Of a stretch of DNA of 64,000 bases, positions 10,041 to 18,328 are shown one piece after another. The DNA is taken from NCBI RefSeq assembly GCF_025998535.1, contig NZ_AP024233.1, positions 186,001 through 250,000 on the forward strand, given 5' to 3'. The stretch comes from Desulfolithobacter dissulfuricans (GTDB lineage Bacteria; Desulfobacterota; Desulfobulbia; Desulfobulbales; Desulfobulbaceae). Each line of letters begins with the position of its first letter. Position 1 is the stretch's first letter. The position numbers and the translations under genes were made by a program. The notes below the pieces were generated by a model. That model saw nothing but the letters and a program-made list of their open reading frames with translations, had not been told where the DNA came from and did no database searches.

Positions 10041-10844
10041 ATGTCCAGGTCGGAGGAAGCCGCGCTCCGGCTCTCGCCGCGTAACGGCACCATTCTCCTT
10101 GGGGAGGTGCGGCGTCTGCTCCGTTTCCACCAGCAGCTCGGCATTTTCCGCTACCCGGCGTCGAAAGCTCTGCGGTCTTTTCTGCGCCGTGACAGGCAAC
10201 CCGTTGTTTCCGGTTCGGCGCCACTCCGCCCCGGGTTCACGCCGGACAGGGTTATGTCTGAACCCCTGCCCGAGGCAGGCCCCCTCCTGGCGCAGTTGGA
10301 GGAGGAACTGGCCCGCTGTACCCGCTGTCCGCTGGCGAAAGAGCGCCGGGGCGTGGTTCCCGGCCAGGGCAGTCACCGGCCCAGACTGGTGGTGGTGGGA
10401 GACTGGTCTGTCCAGCAGGGGACCTTTGAAGCTGGGCTGATCTGGGGTCGGGAAGAGGACGCCATGTTCTGGAAGATGATGGCGGCCATCGGCCTGGACC
10501 GGGAATCGGTCTATGTCACCAACACCGTCAAATGCTGCTCTGGAAAGGCGGATATTTCCCCTGCCTGCGAACAGGCGTGCCGGGCCTGGCTGGAGCGGGA
10601 ACTGGCCGCTTTTACCCCCCGGGTGATCTGTGGTATGGGCGAGAGCGCGGCCCGGATTCTACTCGACAGCCGGGCGCCCCTGGTCCGCCTCCGGGGCCGG
10701 TTTCACCGCTATAGGCTGGCCCGGAATAACGCTATTCGTATCATGCCCACCTTCCACCCCCGTTTTCTCCTCCGTCACCCGGAGATGAAGAAGGCGGTGT
10801 GGCTGGACCTGCAGGCGATCCAGCGGTGTCTGCAGGCCAGATGA
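10041..10844 (+). CDS. Uracil-DNA glycosylase superfamily protein (family 4-like), divergent active-site motif
   Basis: 267 aa. The core after residue ~95 opens with CTRCPLAKERRGVVPGQG and continues VVVGDWSVQQG, TNTVKCC, RVICGMGESAA and the late motif PTFHPRFLL. These match the order of family 4 UDGs, including cysteines that could hold the FeS cluster (CTRC, KCC and a downstream pair). The usual motif A, GEAPG, reads GDWSV here, so the expected active-site residues are replaced. An N-terminal domain (VRRLLRFHQQLGIFRYP) precedes the core. ATG 10041 is preferred over TTG 10005; an internal ATG at 10254 would give the core only. Uracil excision by this protein is uncertain. Confidence 0.75.
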   Translation: MSRSEEAALRLSPRNGTILLGEVRRLLRFHQQLGIFRYPASKALRSFLRRDRQPVVSGSAPLRPGFTPDRVMSEPLPEAGPLLAQLEEELARCTRCPLAKERRGVVPGQGSHRPRLVVVGDWSVQQGTFEAGLIWGREEDAMFWKMMAAIGLDRESVYVTNTVKCCSGKADISPACEQACRAWLERELAAFTPRVICGMGESAARILLDSRAPLVRLRGRFHRYRLARNNAIRIMPTFHPRFLLRHPEMKKAVWLDLQAIQRCLQAR

Positions 10845-10865
10845 GAACTGTGATCGGCCTTTGTC

Positions 10866-11264
10866 TCACTCCCCGGGTGAACGCATGGCCACAAGGCCGC
10901 GCCGGCCCAGTTCCTTGAAGAACGAGGTGACCGCAATCTCGGCCTCGCGCTGTTCCAGCTGATAGAGCTCCTGGAATGCGGTCACGATCTCCCCAACGCT
11001 TTTTTCTCCGTCCACCAGTTTCCAGACCGTCATTCCCAGAATATCGAGCTGCAGTTTTCTGGTGATGACCGCGTTCTGCTGCAGGCTGAACCGTTTGAAA
11101 ACACCCTGGAACCAGGGTCTGACCTCCACCGGCCAGCTAAGTCGCAGTTCACCGTTTTCCTGCATTTCATCCTCCACTTCCGGGTTGCGGACCGGGATGC
11201 AGGCAAGGGCGTGGCGTCGGTCCTGGGGGCTGGGCGTGGCTGGAGTCTTTTTTCTAAACAGCAT
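10866..11264 (-). CDS. PqqD-like (RRE-fold) domain protein
   Basis: 132 aa. The C-terminal ~85 residues fit a PqqD-type winged helix: RKLQLDILGMTVWKLVDGEKSV, then IVTAFQELYQLE and VTSFFKELGRRGLV. The fold is known as a recognition element for ribosomally made peptides in PQQ and RiPP pathways, but many PqqD-like proteins occur elsewhere. The start ATG at 11264 overlaps the end of the preceding gene by 11 bases. It is the last gene of a five-gene minus-strand operon that begins with an ABC exporter. A precursor peptide and a radical SAM enzyme were not found next to it. Confidence 0.75.
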   Translation of the reverse strand: MLFRKKTPATPSPQDRRHALACIPVRNPEVEDEMQENGELRLSWPVEVRPWFQGVFKRFSLQQNAVITRKLQLDILGMTVWKLVDGEKSVGEIVTAFQELYQLEQREAEIAVTSFFKELGRRGLVAMRSPGE

Positions 11265-12150
11265 GGTTTTCGCTCCGGGATCCGCGTAGCGGGCGGATGG
11301 TGAAATCTCTGCAGAGTTGCTGGAGCAGGGCATGATCGAGCCGCCGGTGGCTGCGGGCCTGCAGGCCGAGAATCACGTTGTGGTCGGCCAGGTGCCACAG
11401 CCGGAGCCAGCGGCCCGCCGCCTTTCTCCGCAGCCGGCCGACAAAACGCTGGACAGGTGTCGGTTCCCGGTACCAGTGGAAAACGTTTTCCTTTTTCTTT
11501 TCCCGGTCCTCCATCGGTGTCCCGGCAAGCTGGCCGGCAAAACCTGCCAGGCCCTGGCGGTGCAGTATCGCGTCGGCTGGCCGGAATCGCAACAGTTCAA
11601 CCCGGTGGTCGCCGATCCGGTAGCTGATCCGGAACCGGCCGGCAAGAAACTCCTGGCCTTCCAGTCGGGCTCCGGAAGGGAGCAGAGCCCGGATATCAAA
11701 GACTGTCACCAGCTGTCCGGCGTTCCCGGGGTGATCCTGGAAACTGTCCAGGATCATCTCGGCTTCGCCTGCCTCGCCATGGAACTGGAGGATCGTCACC
11801 CTGGCACATCGGCGACAGTGGAGGAGCAGGCCTGTCCCGGCCTGTCCACCGCCCTGCCAGCGGAATCCGTGCCAGCCAAAACGGTCAAGATGGTTCTGCC
11901 ACCGGTCCGGGACAGTCCAGGGGCTTAATCCTCCCCCGTCCCTGCCCAGAGAACGGTGCAGCTTCTTGAGAATCTGGCCGGCATCAAAGCCGCGACCGGC
12001 CTCCTGCCACCTGACGGCCAGGGCCGGCTGGTACCGGGCCTCAAGGAGCAGGTAATCCCTGCGGAGCACCGTCGGCTGCCAGTCCGGTGGTATCATCAGG
12101 CGGATACCGTTCCAGGCCAGCTCCCGCATCGGTACGGTCTGCCCGGCCAT
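11254..12150 (-). CDS. Protein of unknown function, operon with ABC exporter and PqqD-like protein
   Basis: 298 aa from the ATG at 12150, which overlaps the stop codon of the secreted-protein gene by one base (TGATG), indicating translational coupling. No signal peptide or membrane helix is visible, so it is probably cytoplasmic. It begins MAGQTVPMRELAWNGIRLMIP, is rich in Arg, Trp and Leu, and ends with the basic segment RSHRRLDHALLQQL before RDFTIRPLRGS. The opening (WNGI.L..P..W.P..L..DYL.LE) repeats a pattern I associate with beta-rich unknown proteins paired with PqqD-like genes, but I cannot name a family. The GTG/TTG codons upstream would extend it by up to 34 residues. Confidence 0.6.
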   Translation of the reverse strand: MAGQTVPMRELAWNGIRLMIPPDWQPTVLRRDYLLLEARYQPALAVRWQEAGRGFDAGQILKKLHRSLGRDGGGLSPWTVPDRWQNHLDRFGWHGFRWQGGGQAGTGLLLHCRRCARVTILQFHGEAGEAEMILDSFQDHPGNAGQLVTVFDIRALLPSGARLEGQEFLAGRFRISYRIGDHRVELLRFRPADAILHRQGLAGFAGQLAGTPMEDREKKKENVFHWYREPTPVQRFVGRLRRKAAGRWLRLWHLADHNVILGLQARSHRRLDHALLQQLCRDFTIRPLRGSRSENHAV

Positions 12151-12746
12151 CAGCGGGGAATCATCTTGACCCAGTCCTCGGGAGAGAGCTGCTGCCGGGT
12201 CCTGTGGTCTGTTTGTTGCCGGGTCCGGGCATGGGTCAGTTTCCGGAAGCATTTTTCCTCGGCCCGTATCCTTTCCGGCAGGCTGAGCTTGACCGTGTTG
12301 CCGGTGGATTCATCGGGATTTTGCAGGTTATGCTGGAGCACCAGGGTCACCCGGTTGCCTTGCCTGTCCGTAAAGGTCCATTTCCAGGCCTTGACCACCC
12401 CGAAGGCGTCACCCACATACTCATCGGGCTCGCCGAACCGGTCCTTGTACTTCTTCATCAGTTTCTTGAAGAAACGCTCGGAGCTGTCCTTGTACTTGAG
12501 TTTGATCTTGACGATTTCCCCGGGCCGCTCACAGACGCCATAGTAGATGATTCCCTTGCGAAAACCGGGGATATTCTCCACCACCACCTGGTTGAGAAAG
12601 TTGCGGTAGGAGATGAAGTCATAATCTTCCACCGAGCTGCCCAGACTGAAACCACCTATTTCGTGCGGGACCGGTGCACCCTGGCCGGCGTGGGCGGGAG
12701 GCGGGCTGGTGAGAAAAATGCAGACAGCGAGCAGGAAGTGTTTCAT
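12150..12746 (-). CDS. Secreted protein of unknown function
   Basis: 198 aa with a signal peptide (MKHFLLAVCIFLTSPPPAHA, cleavage probably after AHA). The mature part opens with PVPHEIGGFSLGSSVEDYD, reminiscent of small periplasmic proteins that describe a flow or gate term, and it is rich in Lys and aromatic residues. The tail is hydrophilic and basic (HARTRQQTDHRTRQQ). It is the third gene of the operon; the 24-base gap to the cyclic-nucleotide-binding gene and 1-base overlap with the next imply co-expression. A periplasmic partner of the exporter is possible but not shown. Confidence 0.65.
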   Translation of the reverse strand: MKHFLLAVCIFLTSPPPAHAGQGAPVPHEIGGFSLGSSVEDYDFISYRNFLNQVVVENIPGFRKGIIYYGVCERPGEIVKIKLKYKDSSERFFKKLMKKYKDRFGEPDEYVGDAFGVVKAWKWTFTDRQGNRVTLVLQHNLQNPDESTGNTVKLSLPERIRAEEKCFRKLTHARTRQQTDHRTRQQLSPEDWVKMIPR

Positions 12747-12770
12747 TTTTTTCCTCGTCCGGTGTTGGTG

Positions 12771-13322
12771 TCACATGAAATCCGCTTCGGTCAGGGTAAT
12801 GGCCTCCAGCGCCTCCTCACTCAGCCGATCCAGAAGAAAATTGGTCTGGGCCACGAACCGCTGGATGCGGAGTTCAACTATTTTTTCCACCGCCGATATA
12901 TAGCGCTCCGGGTAGCGTTCCATGACTCGGCGAAAGGCCTCTCTGGTGAGAGAATAGAGCACAGTCTCACTCCGGGCCACGGCGCAGAAGGGCGAGTTGA
13001 ATTTTGAAACCAGGGACAGCTCGCCAAAATAATTGAGTTCCTCGCCCTTGAGCTCCTGGAAAAGAAAAAGCTTGTTCTCCCGGTGATGGCAGATGGCGAC
13101 CTGGCCCGAAACGATGAGGAACATCCGGTCACAGGGAGTGGCATGGCGCAGAATGATATCGCCCTTGTGGTAATGTTCCTTCTGGGCAAGGTAGGCATAA
13201 AGTCGGAGGATATCAAGCGGTGTCTCTGCGAAAACAGGCAGCCGTCTCAGAAACAGCAGGGCCTGCTCTATGTGGTCCTGGGAAAAGATATGCTGCGATT
13301 TAGTTTCCTCTGGTGAGTTCAT
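12771..13322 (-). CDS. Cyclic-nucleotide-binding (cNMP) domain protein without HTH
   Basis: 183 aa. It is a single CAP_ED-type beta-roll: LPVFAETPLDILRLYAYLAQKEHYHKGDIILRHATPCDRMFLIVSG..., with the phosphate-binding-cassette region replaced by GELSLVSKFNSPFCAVARSE. No DNA-binding helix-turn-helix follows; the C-terminal ~50 residues are helical. The start ATG at 13322 has AAAGGAG 6 bases upstream; this start overlaps the end of the ABC exporter gene by 23 bases. A regulatory or docking subunit of that exporter is a reasonable inference. Whether it binds a nucleotide is unknown. Confidence 0.85.
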   Translation of the reverse strand: MNSPEETKSQHIFSQDHIEQALLFLRRLPVFAETPLDILRLYAYLAQKEHYHKGDIILRHATPCDRMFLIVSGQVAICHHRENKLFLFQELKGEELNYFGELSLVSKFNSPFCAVARSETVLYSLTREAFRRVMERYPERYISAVEKIVELRIQRFVAQTNFLLDRLSEEALEAITLTEADFM

Positions 13323-15843
13323 AAAAGGCTCCTTTACGTGCCATGAGTTCGTCATACTTGCCCTGTTCTATGATCGAGCCGGCCTTGAGGACCACGATCC
13401 GGTCATAGGATGGGGCCAGGTCCAGCCGGTGCATGACCGCGATTACGGTCTTGCGCCGGTCCCGGAACCGGGTACTGACCAGCTCCTGTATACGGGCCTG
13501 GGAGGCGTTATCCAGGCTGGCAGTGGCCTCGTCCATGATCAGGATCGGCGTGTCGCGCATGAAGGCCCGGGCAATGGCCAGTTTCTGCTGCTGGCCGCCG
13601 GAAAGCCGGTCCCCCTTGCTGCCGACATGAAAGTTGAGACCGATATCCAGGATGTCGTCAAGCAGGTCTTCCTTTTCAAATGCCTTGCTGGCCAGCTGAA
13701 TCAGCCGGGAGTCGATCTTGTCCGCGGTTTTCAGGGCGCCGAAAAGGATATTGTCGAGCAGGGTATGGGAGTAGAGATACTGGCTGGGACAGTATGGGAT
13801 AAAAGTACATCTATCTCCACATTTTTCATTCTTGCCGCAGGGTCGGAGGGTACCCTTGCTCAGGCAGTGGTCCAGATCGACCCGGGCGACCTCACGGAGA
13901 AACCGGTGGCGCAGTTCCAGGATATTCCGGTCGAGTCCCTGGGGCAGCGAGGTGATCTTGTGGACCGCCGGGATGAAGCGCAGGGCCAGGATGAGCAGCA
14001 TCCGCTGGTCGGTGGCGCTGGTGGGCAGGTCACCGTTGAGTTTCCTTACCAGTTCGGCATAGGCCTGGAGTTCCGTGGGTTCCATCGGTGTGCTGCGGAA
14101 AAAGAACTCGTCGTCAGCATAGTCACCGAGAAGTTCCACTGTATGGATGGCAATGGAAAATCCGAGCTCCAGCAGGGGCTCCAGCATCCCGGTCCGTTCC
14201 AGGAGCTGCATGAATTCGCGGTTGTCCGGCAGGTTATCGGTGGCAAAGAGGTTATCCGCCCCTTCGCCGAATACGATGTTGTCATGAATGCTCGAGTAGT
14301 AGAGGAAACTGCGGGCGTTGTAGAATTCCACCGTATCGGCGAACTCGTGCCGCAGGTCGATGCTGATGATTTGCCGCATGCGCAGGAACCGCTCCCTGAA
14401 TGGTTCGCACTGCTCCTCGTCAAGTACGCTCTGGAAGCCAAACCGGATGATATCCTCCTCGAGGCCCACGTCGCGGACCGCTTGGAGAATAGTCCGCCGC
14501 TCCGGTTCGATGTGCGGATCGCCACCGTGCAGGGCCTGGACCCCGTAGAGCAGGTTCTGGCGGATGGTGCCGGTGAAGATGAACGGCCGCTGGGCGATCA
14601 TGGTCATGTTGTGGTTGATGTCCTGCTTGCTCAGGGTGGCGATGTCGTAGCCATCGAGAAGGATGGAGCCGCTGGTGAGGTCGTAGAGCTGGGCGATGAG
14701 CAGGACCAGGGTGGATTTCCCGGATCCGGAGAAGCCGACCAGGGCCACCTGTTCACCGGCCTGGATGTCCAGGTTGATCCGCTGGAGCAGTTTGATGTCG
14801 GTGTTGATGGAAAATCCTGCGTTTTTTATCTCGATATTACCTTCGAGCTGCAGCGGTTCCCGCCCTTCGGGCAGGATCGAGTGGGCCGGATCCATGTCAA
14901 AGATCTGCATGATCTGTCGATAGCGGACCCTGGCATCCTGGTAGGACTGGTAGTACTCGATCATCTCCTTCCAGGGATCGTAGACCTTTTCGTAGGCCGA
15001 GAGGAAGGCCACCAGCGCGCCGAGGGTAAACTTGCCGTGGATGGCCAGGTAGCCGCCCACCAGGAAGAGGATGAACGGCCCGAAAGACTGGAACAGGTTG
15101 TTAGCGAACTTGATGCCGTATTTGACGAAGAAGAGTTTCTTCAGATGGTTGTAGAGGGCCCGGATATGATTGCCGATCCGGCGCTCCTCAAGGTTATAGC
15201 TGGCATTGGCGTGGATTTCGTGGATGCCGGAGATGGCCTCGTTGACCACGTTGGCCATGGAGCGGACGGTCTTGATTCGCCTCCGGTTGAGACGGTTGTA
15301 TTTTTTCTGCAGCAGGGGGATGACTATTACTTCCAGGGGATAGACTCCCATGCTCAAAAGGGCCAGCAGTGGACTGAGGCTGTACATGTAGCCGAGGAAG
15401 ACCACAAAGGTCAGAATGGAGGTCAGGGGGATGGCCAGGGCGCCGCCGAGGAAGAAACCAATGGCATTGAGTTCCGACGTCATGGCCGAGACCACGGTAC
15501 CCGGCTGCATCTTCCGGTAGAACTGCAGGGGCAGCTGGAGGATGTGGTGGTAGAGTTCCTGGCGCATCTCCACCAGGATTTTCTGGCCGATGATGGTCTG
15601 CAGGACATTGATGGCGTACTTGGATATTCCGGCCAGGGTCACGGCGCCGATATAGAGCCCGCAGTAGAGAAAGAGCAGATCCTGCTTGCGCAGGTGGATG
15701 GCCTCGTTGATGATCCGTTTCTGCATCTCCAGGGGAAAGACCCGGAAAAAGAGGCTGGCGAGGATGATGGCGAGCAGGATCAGCTGCATGCCGCGGTGGC
15801 GGTGCAGAATCCAGGAAAAGAGAGGGCGTCTGGTGACTCGCAT
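13300..15843 (-). CDS. ABC exporter (permease-ATPase) with a large cysteine-containing insertion inside the nucleotide-binding domain
   Basis: 847 aa from ATG 15843. Residues 1-320 are a type IV-like exporter transmembrane domain with about six helices. The nucleotide-binding domain has Walker A GFSGSGKST (about 370-378), a Q-loop (AQRPFIFTG, Q418), then ~270 extra residues before the signature LSGGQQQ (747), Walker B LIMDEA (D771) and the H-loop (H805). Inside the insertion the sequence after the Q-loop recurs: TIRQNLLYG (428-434), SIHDNIVFG (518-526) and TLLDNILFG (694-702). Each copy is followed by a similar helical stretch, and the last is preceded by a second Q (CPSQYLYS). Five cysteines cluster at 660-685. 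It is the first gene of the operon. Substrate unknown. Confidence 0.88.
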   Translation of the reverse strand: MRVTRRPLFSWILHRHRGMQLILLAIILASLFFRVFPLEMQKRIINEAIHLRKQDLLFLYCGLYIGAVTLAGISKYAINVLQTIIGQKILVEMRQELYHHILQLPLQFYRKMQPGTVVSAMTSELNAIGFFLGGALAIPLTSILTFVVFLGYMYSLSPLLALLSMGVYPLEVIVIPLLQKKYNRLNRRRIKTVRSMANVVNEAISGIHEIHANASYNLEERRIGNHIRALYNHLKKLFFVKYGIKFANNLFQSFGPFILFLVGGYLAIHGKFTLGALVAFLSAYEKVYDPWKEMIEYYQSYQDARVRYRQIMQIFDMDPAHSILPEGREPLQLEGNIEIKNAGFSINTDIKLLQRINLDIQAGEQVALVGFSGSGKSTLVLLIAQLYDLTSGSILLDGYDIATLSKQDINHNMTMIAQRPFIFTGTIRQNLLYGVQALHGGDPHIEPERRTILQAVRDVGLEEDIIRFGFQSVLDEEQCEPFRERFLRMRQIISIDLRHEFADTVEFYNARSFLYYSSIHDNIVFGEGADNLFATDNLPDNREFMQLLERTGMLEPLLELGFSIAIHTVELLGDYADDEFFFRSTPMEPTELQAYAELVRKLNGDLPTSATDQRMLLILALRFIPAVHKITSLPQGLDRNILELRHRFLREVARVDLDHCLSKGTLRPCGKNEKCGDRCTFIPYCPSQYLYSHTLLDNILFGALKTADKIDSRLIQLASKAFEKEDLLDDILDIGLNFHVGSKGDRLSGGQQQKLAIARAFMRDTPILIMDEATASLDNASQARIQELVSTRFRDRRKTVIAVMHRLDLAPSYDRIVVLKAGSIIEQGKYDELMARKGAFYELTRGN

Positions 15844-16133
15844 GTTCAGCAAAGACCTTGGGCCGGAAGGCCTGTCCGGGAAGACATGGTGCCGTCCATG
15901 TTGCCGGGCCGGCCTGGTTGTGGAAAAATGAACGGATGGATTTTCGCAGGATCAGGAGGATAATGCAAGGCCTATTTTAGACCGGGAGCCCCGCCAATGC
16001 CCGCCAGGCCGGTCCTGGAAGCGAGGCGGGGATATTTTCCCTCCAGGAGGGGGAATTAGTCTGGATATGATCGCGGTGACGTGCTACTAATTGGCAGTTT
16101 GTTTCCACCTGTTTTCTTCAGAAAGGAGTCGTC

Positions 16134-16805
16134 ATGGCAGTACACGAGATTTCCCATCCCCTGGTCAGGCACAAGCTGGGGCTGCTGCGGGAAAAGGATA
16201 TTTCCACCAGAGAATTTCGCGAGCTGGCATCCGAGGTCGGCATGCTGCTCACCTACGAGGCCACCAAGGATCTGCCGGCGGAAAAAGTGACCATCGAATG
16301 CTGGTCCGGGCCGGTGGAGGTGGAGCGGATCAAGGGCAAGAAGATCACCGTGGTTCCCATTCTCCGGGCCGGGCTCGGCATGATGGACGGGGTGCTTAAG
16401 GCCATTCCCAGCGCCAAGGTATCGGTGGTGGGGCTGTATCGCAATGAAGAGACCCTGGAACCGGTGGTCTATTTCGAAAAACTGGTTCAGGACATTTCGG
16501 AACGCAAGGCCATGATTCTCGATCCCATGCTGGCCACTGGCGGGACCCTGATCGCCACCATCGACATGCTGAAAAAGGCGGGTTGCAGGGATATCAACGG
16601 TATCTTTCTGGTCGCCGCTCCGGAAGGGATCAAGCGGCTGGAGGAGGCCCATCCGGATGTGGATATCTGGGTGGCCGGAATCGACGATCATCTCAACGAG
16701 CAGGGGTATATCATCCCGGGCTCGGTGATGCCGGTGACAAGATCTTCGGCACCAAGTAAGGTCCTGCGGACCGGTTGTCCGACAATGACAAACCATAGCG
16801 AGTAA
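16134..16805 (+). CDS. upp: Uracil phosphoribosyltransferase, C-terminus frameshifted
   Basis: Converts uracil and PRPP to UMP. The first ~195 residues are a normal [19 protein letters not shown] at the start, [13 protein letters not shown], and the PRPP loop [12 protein letters not shown]. After YIIPG the frame continues as [13 protein letters not shown], but the plus-one frame reads [13 protein letters not shown] then stops at 16757-16759. That is the normal uracil-binding C-terminus. One missing G in the run at 16718-16720 explains the shift. AAAGGAG precedes the ATG by 6 bases. The gene lies 16 bases before the uracil permease, forming a uracil salvage pair. Consensus error is more likely than a real mutation. 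Confidence 0.9.
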   Translation: MAVHEISHPLVRHKLGLLREKDISTREFRELASEVGMLLTYEATKDLPAEKVTIECWSGPVEVERIKGKKITVVPILRAGLGMMDGVLKAIPSAKVSVVGLYRNEETLEPVVYFEKLVQDISERKAMILDPMLATGGTLIATIDMLKKAGCRDINGIFLVAAPEGIKRLEEAHPDVDIWVAGIDDHLNEQGYIIPGSVMPVTRSSAPSKVLRTGCPTMTNHSE

Positions 16806-16821
16806 GGAGAAGAGTGAAAGC

Positions 16822-18084
16822 ATGAATGCGGAAAGTGATACCAGCAGTATCTTCCGGCAGGCCCTGGTCGGCCTGCAGATGTTGTTTGTTGCCTTTGGTG
16901 CCCTGGTCCTGGTACCGATCCTCACCGGACTGGACCCCAACGTGGCCCTGTTCACCGCCGGCCTGGGAACCCTGCTCTTTCAGGTCATCACCAAACGGCA
17001 GGTCCCCATTTTTCTGGCCTCCTCCTTTGCCTTTATCGCTCCGATCATCTACGGCGTGCAGACCTGGGGAATTCCCGGCACCCTGTCCGGCCTGCTGGCC
17101 GCCGGTCTGGTCTATGTCCTGCTGGCCCTGCTGATCAAGGCCCGGGGTCGCGGTATCATCAAAAAGGTCCTGCCGCCGGTGGTGGTCGGTCCGGTCATCA
17201 TGGTGATCGGCCTGTCGCTGGCGCCGGTGGCCGTCCACCTGGCCATGGGCAAAACCGGCGACGGCACGGCGGTGCTGGTGGCCAAGGGGCCGGCCCTGGC
17301 CGTGGCCCTGGTCTCGCTGCTGGTGACCATCCTCGCGGTACTGCTCGGCCGGGGCATGATCCGGCTGATCTCTATTCTTATCGGTATCACAGCCGGATAC
17401 ATTCTGTCGGTTGTGCTGGGGCTGGTGGATTTCACCCCGGTGCTGGAGGCGCCGCTCTTCCGGGTGCCGGCTTTTGTCCTCCCCCAGCTCAACTGGCAGG
17501 CGATCCTGTTCATCGTTCCGGTGGCCATCGCCCCGGCCATCGAACATATCGGCGACATGCTGGCCATCAGCCATGTCACCGGTAAGAACTATCTGGAAAA
17601 ACCTGGTCTGCACCGGACGCTGATGGGAGACGGGCTGGCCACCTCCCTGGCGGCCATGCTCGGCGGTCCCCCCAATACCACCTATTCCGAGGTCACCGGG
17701 GCCGTGACCCTGACCCGAGCCTTCAATCCAGCGGTTATGACCTGGGCAGCCCTGGCAGCCATTGTCCTGTCCTTTTCCGGTACCCTGGGCGCCCTGCTGG
17801 CCACCATACCTACCCCGGTCATGGGCGGGATCATGACCCTGCTCTTCGGTACCATCGCCACCATCGGCATGAACACCCTGGTCCGGGAGGGAACGGACCT
17901 GGCCAAGCCGCGCAACCTGGTCATCGTCTCCCTTATTCTGGTCTTCGGTGTCGGAGACATGGCTCTGGGGTATGCAGGTTTCATGGTCAAGGGTATTGGG
18001 CTCTCCGCCATTGTCGGCGTGCTCCTCAACCTGCTTCTGCCCGGCAAGAGCGGTTCGGTGGCCACTGAGGTCGGAGATCTGTAG
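16822..18084 (+). CDS. uraA: Uracil/xanthine permease (UraA-type, NCS2 family)
   Basis: 420 aa with about 14 membrane segments. Family markers include VGLQMLFVAFGALVLVPILTG at the N-terminus, the substrate-site helix FLASSFAFIAPI and the motif AIEHIGDMLAIS, followed by DGLATSLAAMLGGPPNTTYSEV (NCS2 signature with the Glu and the GGPPNTTY loop). The proton-coupled transporter brings uracil into the cell for the upstream upp enzyme. The two genes are 16 bases apart. The gene ends ~110 bases before a strong terminator. Confidence 0.93.
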   Translation: MNAESDTSSIFRQALVGLQMLFVAFGALVLVPILTGLDPNVALFTAGLGTLLFQVITKRQVPIFLASSFAFIAPIIYGVQTWGIPGTLSGLLAAGLVYVLLALLIKARGRGIIKKVLPPVVVGPVIMVIGLSLAPVAVHLAMGKTGDGTAVLVAKGPALAVALVSLLVTILAVLLGRGMIRLISILIGITAGYILSVVLGLVDFTPVLEAPLFRVPAFVLPQLNWQAILFIVPVAIAPAIEHIGDMLAISHVTGKNYLEKPGLHRTLMGDGLATSLAAMLGGPPNTTYSEVTGAVTLTRAFNPAVMTWAALAAIVLSFSGTLGALLATIPTPVMGGIMTLLFGTIATIGMNTLVREGTDLAKPRNLVIVSLILVFGVGDMALGYAGFMVKGIGLSAIVGVLLNLLLPGKSGSVATEVGDL

Positions 18085-18193
18085 ATGGCTCTGCGAATGT
18101 TTTCGCCCGCCCTGCCGGTCTTGTGAAATTTTTAATTTTCCAGGGCAGCGAGGGTGATTGTGACTGATATACGGTTTTGTCAATAGACAGTAG

Positions 18194-18234
18194 ACGGCGG
18201 TTTCCCGGATCCGGGGGAGCCGCCGTTTTTTTTT
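18194..18234 (+). terminator. Rho-independent terminator of the upp-uraA transcript
   Basis: ACGGCGG (18194-18200) pairs with CCGCCGT (18220-18226) and the stem continues inward with CCC/GGG. Nine T residues follow (18226-18234). Confidence 0.85.
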
Positions 18235-18328
18235 CAGGTCCAGCTTGCTCAATCACAGAAAAAATTTATAGTGAACAGGTAACCATCGATCAGAAAACCA
18301 TTGCATCCCTGCAGGGAGGAGGTGCCAG

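Noticed and set aside
9841-10224. 127-codon minus-strand frame between the FmdB-type and UDG genes
   Set aside because: Overlaps the UDG N-terminal region on the other strand, no ribosome site, no domain.
10866-11264. PQQ biosynthesis cluster
   Set aside because: Only a PqqD-like domain is present; no pqqA, pqqB, pqqC or pqqE lies nearby.
13270-15963. An 897-codon open frame on the plus strand
   Set aside because: It is antisense to the ABC exporter, whose Walker, signature and H-loop motifs are clear. The long frame follows from GC-rich codon bias and has no domain of its own.
16711-18252. A 513-codon minus-strand frame
   Set aside because: Antisense to uraA and upp; composition (His/Gln/Asp/Gly runs) is that of a shadow of a membrane protein gene.
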